Shown here: one piece after another, positions 34,878-46,429 of the stretch
Numbering within the stretch: position 1 is the stretch's first letter
How the letters are laid out: each line of letters begins with the position of its first letter
DNA from: Limonium bicolor
Taxonomy: Eukaryota > Streptophyta > Magnoliopsida > Caryophyllales > Plumbaginaceae
Length of the DNA stretch: 64,000 nt
Reading direction: 5' to 3'
Assembly: GCA_023374045.1 (NCBI GenBank)
Contig: CM041777.1
Span: forward strand, 82,454,300 to 82,518,299
Notes under the pieces: model-generated
The model's input: the letters and a program-made list of their open reading frames with translations, nothing else
What the model was told of the DNA's origin: nothing
The model's database searches: none
Made by a program: the position numbers and the translations under genes

Positions 34878-35456
34878 TGAAGAGGACAAAAATATACGAG
34901 ACTCAAGAGCCAAGACGGTCCAAACCTTAGATCCCGGCTCAGGCCCCAGGCCCCCTTCAGGACCCTGTTCAGGCTCCAATCTGGACACCAAGCGTCAATC
35001 CAGATCCCGCAACAGTACTAAGTCCGGGCACTAGACCTCATGACTAGGTCCAGGATCCCGCACCCGGCACTCTACGTCCGGGCGCCACATCCCGCGTCTC
35101 GTATTCTGCATCCGGGCATCGCACCCCGTACCCCACACTTTTAGACCGGAAGGCTTTACAAGGAGGAAAGTGTCGAAGTTAGGAAGGCAGCTCCTATAAA
35201 GCAATGCTACATGTTCAAGGGTTTAGAGATAGACTTCACACTAGAAAGTCTATAAATAGAGATGGGGGGCTCATTTGTTAGGGGACACAAGATTAGAAAG
35301 AGAGAAAACACTAGAAAGCTCTCTAACGTTGTAATACCAAAGAAAGGAATAAAGATATTGTCAAGAAGTGGATTAGGCCGGATTATTGGCCGAACCACTA
35401 TAACTCTCGTTGCTCTGTTCATTGGTGAGATTTGAGGGACAAATTATACGTTTTCA
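34878..35456 (+). repeat. 3' LTR of the nested element (579 bp)
   Basis: Matches 27463-28044 with roughly eight small differences. TATA box at 35251-35258 and AATAAA at 35348-35353. It ends CGTTTTCA, followed by CGGTC and the resumed RT frame. Confidence 0.95.
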
Positions 35457-35461
35457 CGGTC

Positions 35462-38054
35462 CTCTTCGTGAAGAAGAAGGACGGTAGTCTCCGCCTTTGC
35501 ATCGACTACCGCGAATTGAATGCGGTCACTGTAAAGAACAAATATCCATTGCCACGCATCGACGACCTGTTCGATCAGTTGAAGGGAGCATCTGTCTTTT
35601 CTAAGATTGATCTCCGATCCGGATATCATCAAATTGCTATCAAAGAGCAAGACGTTGAGAAAACAGCATTCCGAACAAGATATGGCCACTATGAATTCAC
35701 GGTAATGCCATTCGGTTTGTCTAATGCACCAGCCAAGTTCATGGACCTAATGAATCGGTTATTCAGTGATCAGCTGGACACTTCAGTAGTAGTATTCATC
35801 GACGACATCCTTGTGTATTCGAAGTCAGCAGAAGAGCATGAAAGCCACTTGAGAAGAGTACTTGAGACACTGCGTGAGAATCAGCTGTATGCGAAATTCT
35901 CCAAATGCGAGTTTTGGCTAGATCAGGTATCATTCCTTGGTCATGTCATCTCGAGCGCGGGTATTTCAGTAGATCCATCCAAAATCGAAGCAGTGCGATC
36001 ATGGCCTAGACCTAAGACTGTTACCGACATCCGGAGCTTTCTTGGTTTAGCCGGTTATTACCAGAGGTTTGTAAAGGACTTCTCAAAAGTCGCTAAGCCC
36101 ATGACGTCATTGATGAAGAAAGATGCACCGTTTGTATGGACAAGCGAGTGCGAGGTATCCTTCCAGAGACTAAAATACTCATTGACGTCGACGCCAATTC
36201 TCACACTTCCAGAGGGCACAGAGGGATTTGAGGTGTATTGTGATGCATCGGGCAAGGGCATGGGATGCGTACTCATGCAGCATGGCAAGGTAGTAGCATA
36301 CGCCTCCCGCCAGCTGAAAAAGCATGAGGAGAATTACCCGACACATGATCTAGAGTTAGGAGCCATTGTCTTCGCCTTGAAGATATGGCGACACTATCTC
36401 TATGGGGTAAGCATCACCATCTACTCCGACCACAAAAGTTTACAGTATGTATTCACACAGAAGGAACTAAATTTGAGACAGATGAGGTGGATGGAGTTTC
36501 TATCAGATTACGACATCAACCTCCAGTATAAAGAAGGGAAGGCAAACGTTGTAGCCGACGCCCTGAGTCGTCGAGCACATTCGCTCCATTCGCTACTCGC
36601 TTCTTCTAGCTTGGTTGACGAGGTGCGAGACGCTCAGTTGAGCGACCCTTACTTCACAGAGATCAGACAGAAAATCACAGATGGTACCTTCGAGAGCCGA
36701 AAGTACGACTTCAAATTGCATGAAGATGGTCTGATCCGATTGAATGGCAGATTATGCGTCCCCCGAAGCAATGCTGAGCTAAGGGATCGCATTCTGTGAG
36801 AGTCATATTGTTCGACACTGCATGTCCATCCGGGAGCCTCTAAAATGTACAAAGACATGAGGAGATACTTCTAGTGGTCAGGAATGAAATCAGACGTGAC
36901 TGAGTATGTTCTGAGGTGTCTCACTTGCCATAAAGTGAAGTTCGAGCACTGAAGACCGGGAGGAATGGTGCAATCCATGCCCATTCCGGAATGGAAATTC
37001 CACGATATCTCTATGGATTTTGTTGTTGGACTCCCACCTGCTAGGGAGGACTCAACATGATCTGGGTAGTAGTCGATCGTCTCACCAAGGTTGCCCGATT
37101 CATACCGATGAAGGACACCTGGAAGGTGGCGAAGCTCGCAGAGCTATTCGACAAGGAGATCATCCGACACCACGGAGTCCCAAAAACCATTGTATCTGAC
37201 CGCGACACCAGATTTCTATCGAGATACTGGAGAGCAACACGGGAAGCGCTTGGTACTGAGTTGAAGCTTAGCACCGCCTTCCATCCACAGACCAACGGTC
37301 AAACAGAAAGGACCATCCAAACACTAGAGGATATGCTTAGGGCATGTGCCTTAGACTTTCAGGGGAGCTGGATTGAGAAGCTTCATCTTATCGAGTTTTC
37401 GTATAACAATAGCTATCATGCTTCGATTAAGATGTCGCCGTTTCAAGCCTTGTATGGTAGACCTTGCCGTACCCCGTTGTGTTAGGATGAGTCAAGCGAA
37501 GCGGTCATCATAGGACCGGAGTATTTGGAACAAGTACAAGCTGAGGTACAACAAATCCGAGCAAATATGAAAGCAGCCCAAGATAGACAGAAATCCTATG
37601 TGGATGTGCGACGACGCGACCTTGAGTTCGTCGTGGGTGACCAAGTGTTCTTGCGTGTCTCACCTATGAAGGGCGTCTTTCGATTTTGCCAGAAGGGCAA
37701 GCTGAGCCCGAAATTTGTAGGCCCGTATACCATTACCGAGAGGATTGGAGCCGTAGCTTATAGGCTAGCATTTCCTGAAGAATTGGGACGTGTTCATGAT
37801 GTCTTTCATGTATCACAACTCAAGAAATACATAGCCGATCCCTCTCATGTATTAGAACCCGAACACTTATCCCTAGAGCCGACAATGAGATATGTCAGAC
37901 TCCATTGCGAATCCTTGATACAAAGACAAGAGACACTCGCCATAAATCTGTACGAATGGTGAAGGTCTTGTGGTCTAACCACGATGTCGGGGAAGCGACT
38001 TGGGAATTAGAGGACGCCATGAAGGTGAAGTACCCGAATATATTTGTAGACTAG
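35462..38054 (+). pseudogene. Pol continued: RT, RNase H, integrase and chromodomain
   Basis: The RT resumes with [20 protein letters not shown], has DLRSGYHQI and the active-site FIDDILVYS (35795 on), then [11 protein letters not shown]. RNase H follows ([28 protein letters not shown]). The integrase has its His/Cys zinc finger (LHVHPG..CLTCHKVK, about 36820-36935) and catalytic D, D, E in [17 protein letters not shown] and NGQTERTIQ. A chromodomain (VKVLWSNHDVGEATWELEDAM, about 37956-38020) ends at TAG 38052-38054. Stops at 36797, about 36873, 36951 and 37483 and frame shifts near 37050 and 37900 break the frame. Confidence 0.95.
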
Positions 38055-38101
38055 ATGTCTAGTATCCGTATAGTACGGAGGGTACGAGGCGTACCCCTTT
38101 T

Positions 38102-38542
38102 AAGGGGGGTAGAGCCTTTTGCTTTTGCATTGCTTCGGGTTAGCATTGCGTAGTATGTATGTATTGTAATCGTATTTTGTTGGCACATGTAGTGCTAATT
38201 GTATCTTATTGGCACAAAGTAGTGCTAGTAGTATTCAGTATGTAGTACGATGAGTATGGTATGTGTATGGTATGTGTGTAATGAGTAATGCAATTGTGTT
38301 GTACGGTATACGACACGAATGACAATGTGAAGTGTATTGTGAATGTATCGTGGAATGTGTGAATTGAATTGTGTATTGTGTATGGTATTTGAACTGAGTA
38401 TGTTGCCTGGTAGTGTAAGAATTATTAACACCTTGTAAGGTGGTAGTAGAACGTATTGTGGCAATTGGCTTGCCAAAAGAATAGAAATGGTAAACCGTAA
38501 CCTTGAGCAACTTTGAGGGCAAAGTTTCTTAAGGGGGGTAGA
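38102..38542 (+). other. Two identical polypurine tracts, AAGGGGGGTAGA, 429 bp apart
   Basis: AAGGGGGGTAGA occurs at 38102-38113, shortly after the pol stop, and at 38531-38542, next to the 3' LTR. The second is the expected plus-strand primer. The sequence between them is non-coding and rich in GTATGTGTAT and GTAATG repeats. Confidence 0.75.
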
Positions 38543-38543
38543 T

Positions 38544-41500
38544 TGAAATACCCCGTAATTAAAAACAGTGATTAATTAGGCTAATTATATTTTTAAAGGC
38601 TTAATTACACTTAAATAAATACGAGGGAACAAATCCTGAAGAAAACGGACCTTTAAAATGGGTTAAAAGCATAAACGAACCTTAAAGCGCGTTTTTCGAG
38701 GAAACCGGGAAAACGTGACTTTAAGCGGGTCAAATAGACTAGTAACAGTTTTGGTCAACTAAATAATCATTAATAAATATTAGTGAAGCTTTAGAACCAA
38801 TAAAATTAATTAAACGAGAAAATTCCGGAAAACGGGTACCGGATAGTAAGAACTGTAACAACCGGGTAGTTGTGGGGTAAGAGTACAAATAAACAAAGTT
38901 AGTGTGTCCACTTTGCAAATAAAAATAAAATGTGAGTGTGTGTGGGTGTGTGGGATCGGCAGCCTCCCTCTCTCACTCCCTTAATTCCTCTCTTATACAC
39001 ATAAAGACAAACAATAAAAGAAGAGAAAAGAAAACAAGTACAAAAGTAAAAATAGAAACTCTCTCTCCTCTAGCAACCCTCACTCACGATTTTCCCCCCC
39101 CCTTCTCTATTTTCTTCTCCTTCCTTGCGATGGCCATGGAGTTTGAAGAAACCCCCACAAACCTCTCCTTCTCTCCTCTCTTTGAGTACTCAAACCTTCT
39201 CCAAATCCAATAAAAAGTATACCATTGCAACCCCCTTGCAGAAGAGAACACATTCCTCCTTTCAAAAATCGAAAACAACCGTTTTCATCTCCATGGGTAT
39301 TCTCCATTTGAAGCTTGAGTACCACCATTAGAAGCACCTTCACCTCCTTGTCATTTTGAGGTAAAAAATTCTTGAAAACCTATCTTTTTCTAGCCCTTAT
39401 ATACAAAACGAAAATTCAAAGTGAGTCTTGTTTTACTCCTTGCATTCCAGCCGATTTTGGCTACTCATTTGGGCTAGGAATCTTGTTCATTTGCTAGACA
39501 AGGACTCCACACATTGGTTGGAAGGTACTACTCTTTTCTAAACCCTAAAACATCTAGATTCTAGGGTTAGTATAAAGTGAATGCTAAATGGTTAGTGTGG
39601 ATTGGTATGGTGGTTGTAGTATTGTGCATTGTGTGAGGAAGAACAAAGAAGAAGGAAAGAAGGAAGGAGAAGGCAAGAAAGAAAAGAAAAACTAGAAACA
39701 CAAGGTAATTACCTTTACCTTGAGCTTGTTTTGTATGTAATAGTGCAATAGTTTTTGAGTAGTAAAATGAGTAATGTATTTGAGTAATGAGTAGTGGTAA
39801 TGTAGTAGTGTATTGGAGAAGAGAATGTAACAGTTTTGAAGTTTTTAAATGAGTTTTAAAAGCTTGGGAAAACCTTGGGTAGTATGTGTATATGTGCAGG
39901 AATTTGATGTTGTTATAGTAGTGTTGAGATGTGTATATAAAGTGTTGTATAAAACAGGTTGTGAAAATGAGCCATTGTGAGCTGAAATAGTGTGTGAGCA
40001 AAGTAAGAATTATAGGGGAGACTATGTCAAATTTTGTGTAGGAATGAGAGGACTTAAGTTGTTTAAGAAGAGGAAGTATTTGGAGAGTTGAAAAGGAGTG
40101 TTTAGTATCTTGTAACAGATTTGGATATGAGTTTGTAAACGGGATGGAACTAGGTTGTGAGTTGATGTATTTAAGATGCTAAAAGTGGCATTGGATGAGG
40201 GAGTATTGGAGGATAAGTGTTGAGGGAAAAATCTGTAGCATAATGGAGGAAACAAAATCTGTAGCATTAGTGTGAGGAAACTAGTATAAGAGTTGAAATG
40301 AAATGAGGAGGAAAAATGTGTAAGTGAATGTAAGGATTGAGTAGTAAGCTTGGTGGATGAACCAAGGTGATTTAGAGGGTGTAATTAGTGCTAAATCATG
40401 TGGGGAAGTATTGGTAAAGATTGGGGAAGCAATGGGTAAAGAGAACACCCAAAAACAGATTTTAAAACTGAAGTACTGGGCCGGACCGACCTTAGGACCG
40501 AACTTGCAAGGTCGGTCGAGCCCAGATTTACAAAGACGGGAAACCTTCTGGAATCGACCGACCTTGCGACCGGACTTGCAAGTTCGGTCGGACCATAAAA
40601 TTCTCCCGTCAGAAACCTTCTGGAATGGACCGAACTTGCGACGGACTTGCAAGTTTGGTCGGCCAGAAAAATTCCCGTAATGCAAGCTACTGGAATGGAC
40701 CGACCTTGCGACTGGACTTGCAAGGTCGGTCGGGCTAAAATTTTCAAGGACGAAACTTACTGGAATGGACCGACCTTGGGACCAGACTTGCAAGGTCGGT
40801 CGGCCCTGAAATTTTCACACGATGTAGCCTACTGACTTGGACCGAACTTGCGACCGGACTTGCAAGTTCGGTCGAGTCAAAAAAAAAATTATTATATGAT
40901 TATAGTTATCATATGTATATATATATGCCTATACAAATATAAGCATATGTATGTAGTAATACACCATTAATGAAGTAATAATGGTAAGAAAGTAAGTGAA
41001 TGAGTAAGGAAACAAGTTTAAGAAGTAGTAAAGAAAAGAATGGTTTTATAACCGAGTAAGAAGGTAATAAAGTAGTAAGTATATATTGAAAGTATCAATG
41101 AAGGAGTAAGTAGATCAATAATAGATCATTGATCATACTACTTCATGTATGTATAGGAATCAAATAGTTGATCCTCGAAGGAACCCGGTAGTACTTATAC
41201 GACGGTGAACGGTATGATTTCTTCATGCCCTGTATCCTAACTTGGTTACCCCGATTTGTGTGCTTATGTGATCACCAATAAGATAAATGCATGAATCGGA
41301 CTTTTATTGCACTTAAATGTGTTTGGACTATATTGTTCTTGTTGTATCTTCTTGAACAAATAGTTTGTATAATTCATGAAATGTATGAATGAGGATGAAG
41401 TATATGTGTAAGTATGAGTACTTGTGTATTGTATTGAGGTATGGAAAGAAAGTATGGACTTCTACTAATTCCTAACGATCTAACTCCTAACATGAGTAAT

Positions 41501-42563
41501 GAGTATAATGGAATGAGTAGAAGCCCGATATAGTTTCGGCCACGCGTGAGGATAAGGAGACACAAGAGGTTGGATCCGAATCCTGGCTATAATCTTTTCC
41601 TTAGACCAATCCCCTTGAATGGGTAGCATCCTGGATTAGTGGGCCACCCTAAAGCCCGGTGGTGGGATGTAGTAATCCCTACCCGGAGGTCATACCGACT
41701 TAACTGGAAGTAAAGTATGTAAGGAATAAGCATTGTAGGTGTATTGGTCTTGACTATTGTAAGTCATTGACCCGGAGTAAAAGAGTATTGAACCCGATTA
41801 ACCCGGGTGTGTAAAGAGGCTAACAAGACCTTGAATGTATTGGAGAATTGTATCTCCGTAATGCGATGAGTATGGGTAAGTATAATCGGTTGACTTGAAT
41901 TGTCTTCCTTATATGTATTGTATGTACGTATGCCTTGTGTATGGAATGTATTGTATTGTATTGTAAAGCATGTATGTATGTATGAATGAAACGAACCGCA
42001 TGTACTCGACCAATTAGTTGGCGTACCCTCGCTAGCACACGGGGTATGCGGTTATCATATGCAGCGTAAGCTGACCCCCTAGGGGGAATGTTTTTACTCC
42101 ACAGGTACCCGCGAGGCGTGACGGTAGGGTATGGACGGGATGTGATCCTTTTTGATGTAGTTAGTAGCATTGGGGATAGTGTACCGAGTTGTACACGGCT
42201 AGGCCATTTTGAGTAGCCGGTGTACCATGTGGTACACCTTTTTGGATATTGAATTCTTATTTGGATAGTAAGGAGAGGATGTAGAAACTCTTCATTTTCG
42301 GGAAGTAGTCTTGGAATGTAATTTTATATTCAGTATACTCGGTAAACAAATGTAATTAAGTATTTGGGATTGTAAAGTAAGTAGTATGTATTTGGTTTAT
42401 TCTAATCATCAGACCGACACGGTAAGTAGTAGTAGCCTTGTTAGCCTTGGATGGCTAACGGCGTTGTATCACCCGCCGGAAGTAAGTAAGTATTCCGCTG
42501 CGAGTAAGGTAAGTATGGGAATGATTAGAGGATACTGGAAGGATTAGCGGTTGGGGTGTTACA
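38544..42563 (+). repeat. 3' LTR of the chromovirus (4,020 bp)
   Basis: Starts TGAAATACCCCGT and ends GGGGTGTTACA, followed by the target duplication CCTTC (42564-42568). It contains the same hairpin array at 40483-40876, where unit 3 has lost a base and units 3-5 carry arm or loop changes. Confidence 0.96.
40483..40876 (+). repeat. Hairpin array in the 3' LTR, copy of 21834-22228
   Basis: Six units as in the 5' LTR. The switch between ACCGACC..GGTCGGT and ACCGAAC..GTTCGGT arms is present in the same units, so it predates this insertion. Confidence 0.85.
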
Positions 42564-42568
42564 CCTTC

Positions 42569-43580
42569 TTAGCTAATTTTGGCAACTGATGATAGATGTT
42601 TGAGGGAAGTGCTACTCACAAGAGGTGTTAGGAAGAAGATGGAGATTCCTGAAAAATAATAGGATAATAACAAGTGATATGTAAAATTACATAACTTCCT
42701 TAGACTATATATGTGCCATCAATGGGTCTCAAATATCTCATTTTATTTTTCCTACAGAATACACAAATATGAAATTATGAGTTATTCCCGATTAAAACTT
42801 AAAAGAAAAACATTAAAAAGGTAAAATATTTAGTGTTAAGTTTAAAGAGCCATCTATTTAAACTTAAACACTAACAAATTACTTATCTTCCAAATAAATA
42901 ACACCATAATATAGAACAACAACCCAAATTTCAAGGTAGTTATTATCTTTCTCAAAAGTTAAAGAAACAATATAGATAATTTAATGTCTTATAAAGTGTT
43001 AGAAAAATAAAAAAAATAAACTTTAACAATACTACTTTGAATAATATATGCAGTGAAACAAAGTGTATATATTAACTGATTATTAATTTTCATTCCCCAA
43101 TGCATTATATATGTTCCCTCATCCTAAATGCTGGAGGAATTAATTTATTCTTATTATCATGAAACACTTGTCCTTATGAATCATTTTAGGCCCCGTTGAA
43201 AAGCTAAATTTATTTGTTTTTTTTAAGTTAGATCATTCATGATCAAATCCCGAACAACAAACATTAGAAGTAGCAAAAGTCATCCAAGGGGAAGGGCCTC
43301 CAAGACCGCTACAATATGACCGATCTCATTGGAATGTCACACACGTAGCATATGATAAAGGACATAAATAAAGGGGATGGCAAGCTAAACAATCAGGGAC
43401 TCACACCATTGGCAAAGGGAAATACAGATGATTGAGAAGATAAACACACAACCTACAACACACAAAAACTAGCATTATTTTGTAATAGCGGGGAAGACCC
43501 CCCAAGGAGCTAGCTAGGCATTGAGACCAAACAAAATGATCAAGCCTGTTTCAGGAAGCACTCCTGGTAGCCCTAACTCC
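42569..43580. other. AT-rich intergenic DNA, nothing recognised
   Basis: No coding signature and no clear repeat. Confidence 0.5.
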
Positions 43581-43584
43581 TTGA

Positions 43585-44640
43585 TCAAGGCGGGGTGGTG
43601 GCCCGGATTGGTGGACGAGGTTGATAGTAAGGGTGGTGGAATGATGGGGGAAATGACTTCCATTTCTTACTAACTGTATCATATTGGCTACAAATCATAC
43701 CATCCTCACAAGGACCCATCGGCATACGCCGCTCAATACTTTCTCTTATTCCATGGAGGACAAATCGGGTCCTCAATGGCCATAAGGGCGGGGGAAGAGT
43801 CTGAGTATCCTCGGGAACCGTTGATCTCTTCTCAACATCACCTTCTCTGCAAGTAGCACCACGACAATCCACTAGTTTGAATTCTTTAGAGGATTTGGGT
43901 GACGGTTTCCTCAAGAGACCACGTGAAATATTCCAAAAGTCATCAGGTTCATCGAGAGGCTTCAGCTGTCCCAGTCGGTAGTTCGAGGCACGTAACCATG
44001 AACCATACGGGAAGCAACCAGCCCCATCTTAAGTATGATCTGTGCAATCTTTGGATGAATGAGTGAAGAGGCCACACTTGAAGCAAATCCCTGACATCCT
44101 CTCATAAGTCATTAGCAGGATATATTGGTTCCACCAATCGAGCTACTAACACAACAAAGGACTAACTTTAAGAGATCAACGAGTACCTTTATGTGCTTGT
44201 AGTCACTGCTAATACGTTCATCTTCTCACCAAAGTCCAAAAAACATCCAATCTGGTTGCCCATTATCCTTCATAATCTTTGTGGTGCAGAATGAAGGGAG
44301 GATCATGGACCCGCGCCCAAATGGGTATCCAATTAAACTCATGGTTGTGAGGGGCTTTTTGCTTGTCAATCCTTTGAAAGACAATGAGAGAACCATCATA
44401 GTCCATTGCCCACGAAAGAGGACAACATGGATCATGTCCATCCTTTCAAGTTCAAACAGGTAGAGACCCTTACCTGCTGCGTACCCACATCTTAAAATTT
44501 CCATCCAACTGCTACACTCGCCCAAGGAAGGATTCAAGAGCTTTAAGGTTTGCGGTCTTTGAGGAGAAGGATTTGCAGAGAAGGCAACGTGTAAATGGAA
44601 TCGATTCAGATTGTTCCTCCATATCCTTCATTACCAGGAC
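43585..44640 (-). pseudogene. DUF4283 plus zinc-knuckle (zf-CCHC_4) protein fragment, LINE ORF1-like
   Basis: On the minus strand a frame at about 44410-44275 gives LIVFQRIDKQKAP and FNWIPIWARVHDPP, the DUF4283 pattern. Further on (about 44105-44040) it gives MSGICFKCGLFTHSSKDC, a CX2CX4HX4C zinc knuckle, followed by a Pro/Ser-rich tail to 43585. Such proteins are the ORF1 of plant L1-like LINEs and occur as many host pseudogenes. Several frame shifts and stops break it. No adjoining reverse transcriptase or poly(A) tail was found. Confidence 0.7.
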
Positions 44641-46244
44641 TTCACCTTCCTTTGTCGTGAGGCAAAGTTTGGCTCAATGAGTCATAAGGTTGTCAACTGA
44701 TTCATGCTGCAGACGGGGCCACCATATTAAGGAAAGAAGCAGGGAAGAGAAGAAACCAGATTGAACGGGGTTTAGGAGGAGGAGGAGGCTCTAGAAGATG
44801 CTTGACATAGAAGATTGCATGTGTGGTTTAAGCAGTATATCACTAGCTTTGTTAACTATGGAATTGCATAGCATGTTCATTCTTAGGACCTGCAAGTTTT
44901 ATAGCTTTTGGAGATCCTGAGGTGGTAGTATGCCGCACCGGGATTGAAAGAGGAACAAGGGACGAAGCCCAAGATAAGTGCAAAAAAGATAATTGAACGA
45001 GCTTGAGGAAGAGGATAACAACAACGAGAACATTACAATTGAAGGGTTTTAAGCGGAGCTCCTGACGGGGGAGAACATCCCACCAACAATTTTTTTTTTA
45101 CAAAAACGTTATTTCGGAGATGAGGTGGTTGTATATCTCACTTCATGTGTTACCCATTGAGTAGATAGATTGATTTCATATTGAATTGAATGCGTTGGTA
45201 TTTGTTTGATTAAGTTAAAACCATGTTCTTGATGAATGTGTAGGTTCCACAAAAAAAAATATATATAAGATAGTATCAAATGAGAGGTAAAAATACATAA
45301 TGTGGTTCAAGGTATCTATTTTTATTCTTACATGCAACACTAATACTAAGAAACAGTTGTTCACATACTCTAAAAAAGAAAACATTAAAACATACACAAT
45401 TTTAAATGTTTGAGCACCTATAAACTCAGACAGTCATAAATTACTTATCTTCAACATAGATAACAACCAAAGACATCTTTATCTTTTTCAAACTTAGAGA
45501 AACCAATAGAACAAAAAATTAACATCTTATAAAGTTTAAGAAAAAAATATAAACTTATAACAATAATTATTTAAAAATGGATCTGATGAAATAAAATGTG
45601 TATATAATATGTTATAATAAACTTTAATCTTTTACATTTAACATAAGATTATACATATTCTCCATATATGATGTAAGTGCTTGCATATATTACTAGTAAA
45701 TTTAGATTAGTTAAAAATATGTTTTGTATCATGAATATACTTAAGCTTAGTATGAAACCAGATATATGAAGTATATTTTATAATATGTTTTAATCAACTA
45801 GAAATGAAATTTACAAAAATATGTATACATCGTGAAAATATTTGTATGCATTGAAAAATATACTATTATTATTATATTATTATTAGTTTTAAATATTAAG
45901 TAATATTTAATAAATTAAAAATATTTTTTGTTATTATGTTGTTAATTATATGTTTATTAACCGTATAAAATAGTCCCTGACCATTCTGTTTGTTTTATGA
46001 CACATATTTTCATTTCAATATTAAACATATAAGATAAAATAATTTTATAATACTAAATTTTGTAAATATAGTTTATCATGTAAGAAATCATATGTAAAAC
46101 TTAAATTTTTAAAATTATTTTATATTATATGTTAAATTAAATTCAAATAACATATCTTATTAATTTATAGAAATGCCCCCCCGTCCCAAAGCAGTTCTTT
46201 GACTGGAGCAGATAATTCGAGTTACTCTTGTCTTCCAAAAAGGA
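44641..46244. other. AT-rich intergenic DNA upstream of the OTU gene
   Basis: No coding signature. It is very AT-rich at 45540-46160. Confidence 0.5.
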
Positions 46245-46250
46245 AAAAAT

Positions 46251-46300
46251 GAAAAAAAAAAAAAAAAAAAAAAAAGAAGAAGAAGAAAGAAAAAAAAGTA
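46251..46300 (+). repeat. Poly(A)/GAA simple repeat
   Basis: A run of about 25 A is followed by AGAAGAAGAAG and a further A run, just upstream of the CT-rich presumed 5' leader of the next gene. Confidence 0.85.
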
Positions 46301-46429
46301 GAGTTACTCCTTACTCGCCTCTCTTCTCGGTTGCTCTCGGCCACCCGACCACTCACCATCAACCGTTCGATCACCCAATAAATTAAAAGATTCTCAGAAA
46401 CCAACGGCACGATGGCCGCTCCCTTCCAT

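Larger units (their letters stand above)
27463..35456 (+). mobile_element. Nested non-autonomous LTR retrotransposon (LARD-like) inside the chromovirus RT
   Basis: Two ~580-bp LTRs (27463-28044 and 34878-35456) flank 6.8 kb with no recognisable gag or pol. The flanks are CAGTC before (27458-27462) and CGGTC after (35457-35461), a 5-bp target duplication with one change. A TGGCGCC-type primer site follows the 5' LTR. The LTRs differ at only a handful of positions, so the insertion is recent. It must have been mobilised by proteins of another element. Confidence 0.94.
19896..42563 (+). mobile_element. Tekay-type Ty3/gypsy chromovirus with an extra AlkB exon, disrupted by a nested element
   Basis: Two 4.0-kb LTRs, a tRNA-Met-type primer site, purine tracts and a 5-bp target duplication define the element. 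The domain order is Gag, zinc knuckles, AlkB, protease, RT, RNase H, integrase, chromodomain; the integrase-before-LTR order and the chromodomain place it in the chromoviruses, most like Tekay. Total length is 22,668 bp, of which 7,994 bp is a second LTR element inserted in the RT. The LTRs differ at roughly 1-2% of positions in the stretches compared by eye, so the insertion is fairly young. gag and pol carry frame breaks and stops. The AlkB frame is intact. Confidence 0.96.

Noticed and set aside
39567..40267. Minus-strand Ser/Phe/Thr-rich frames in the chromovirus LTR
   Set aside because: They lie in non-coding LTR sequence of low complexity, and the matching 5' LTR frame is different in length.
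43480..44700. A full LINE element
   Set aside because: No reverse transcriptase, endonuclease or poly(A) tail adjoins the DUF4283/zinc-knuckle fragment.
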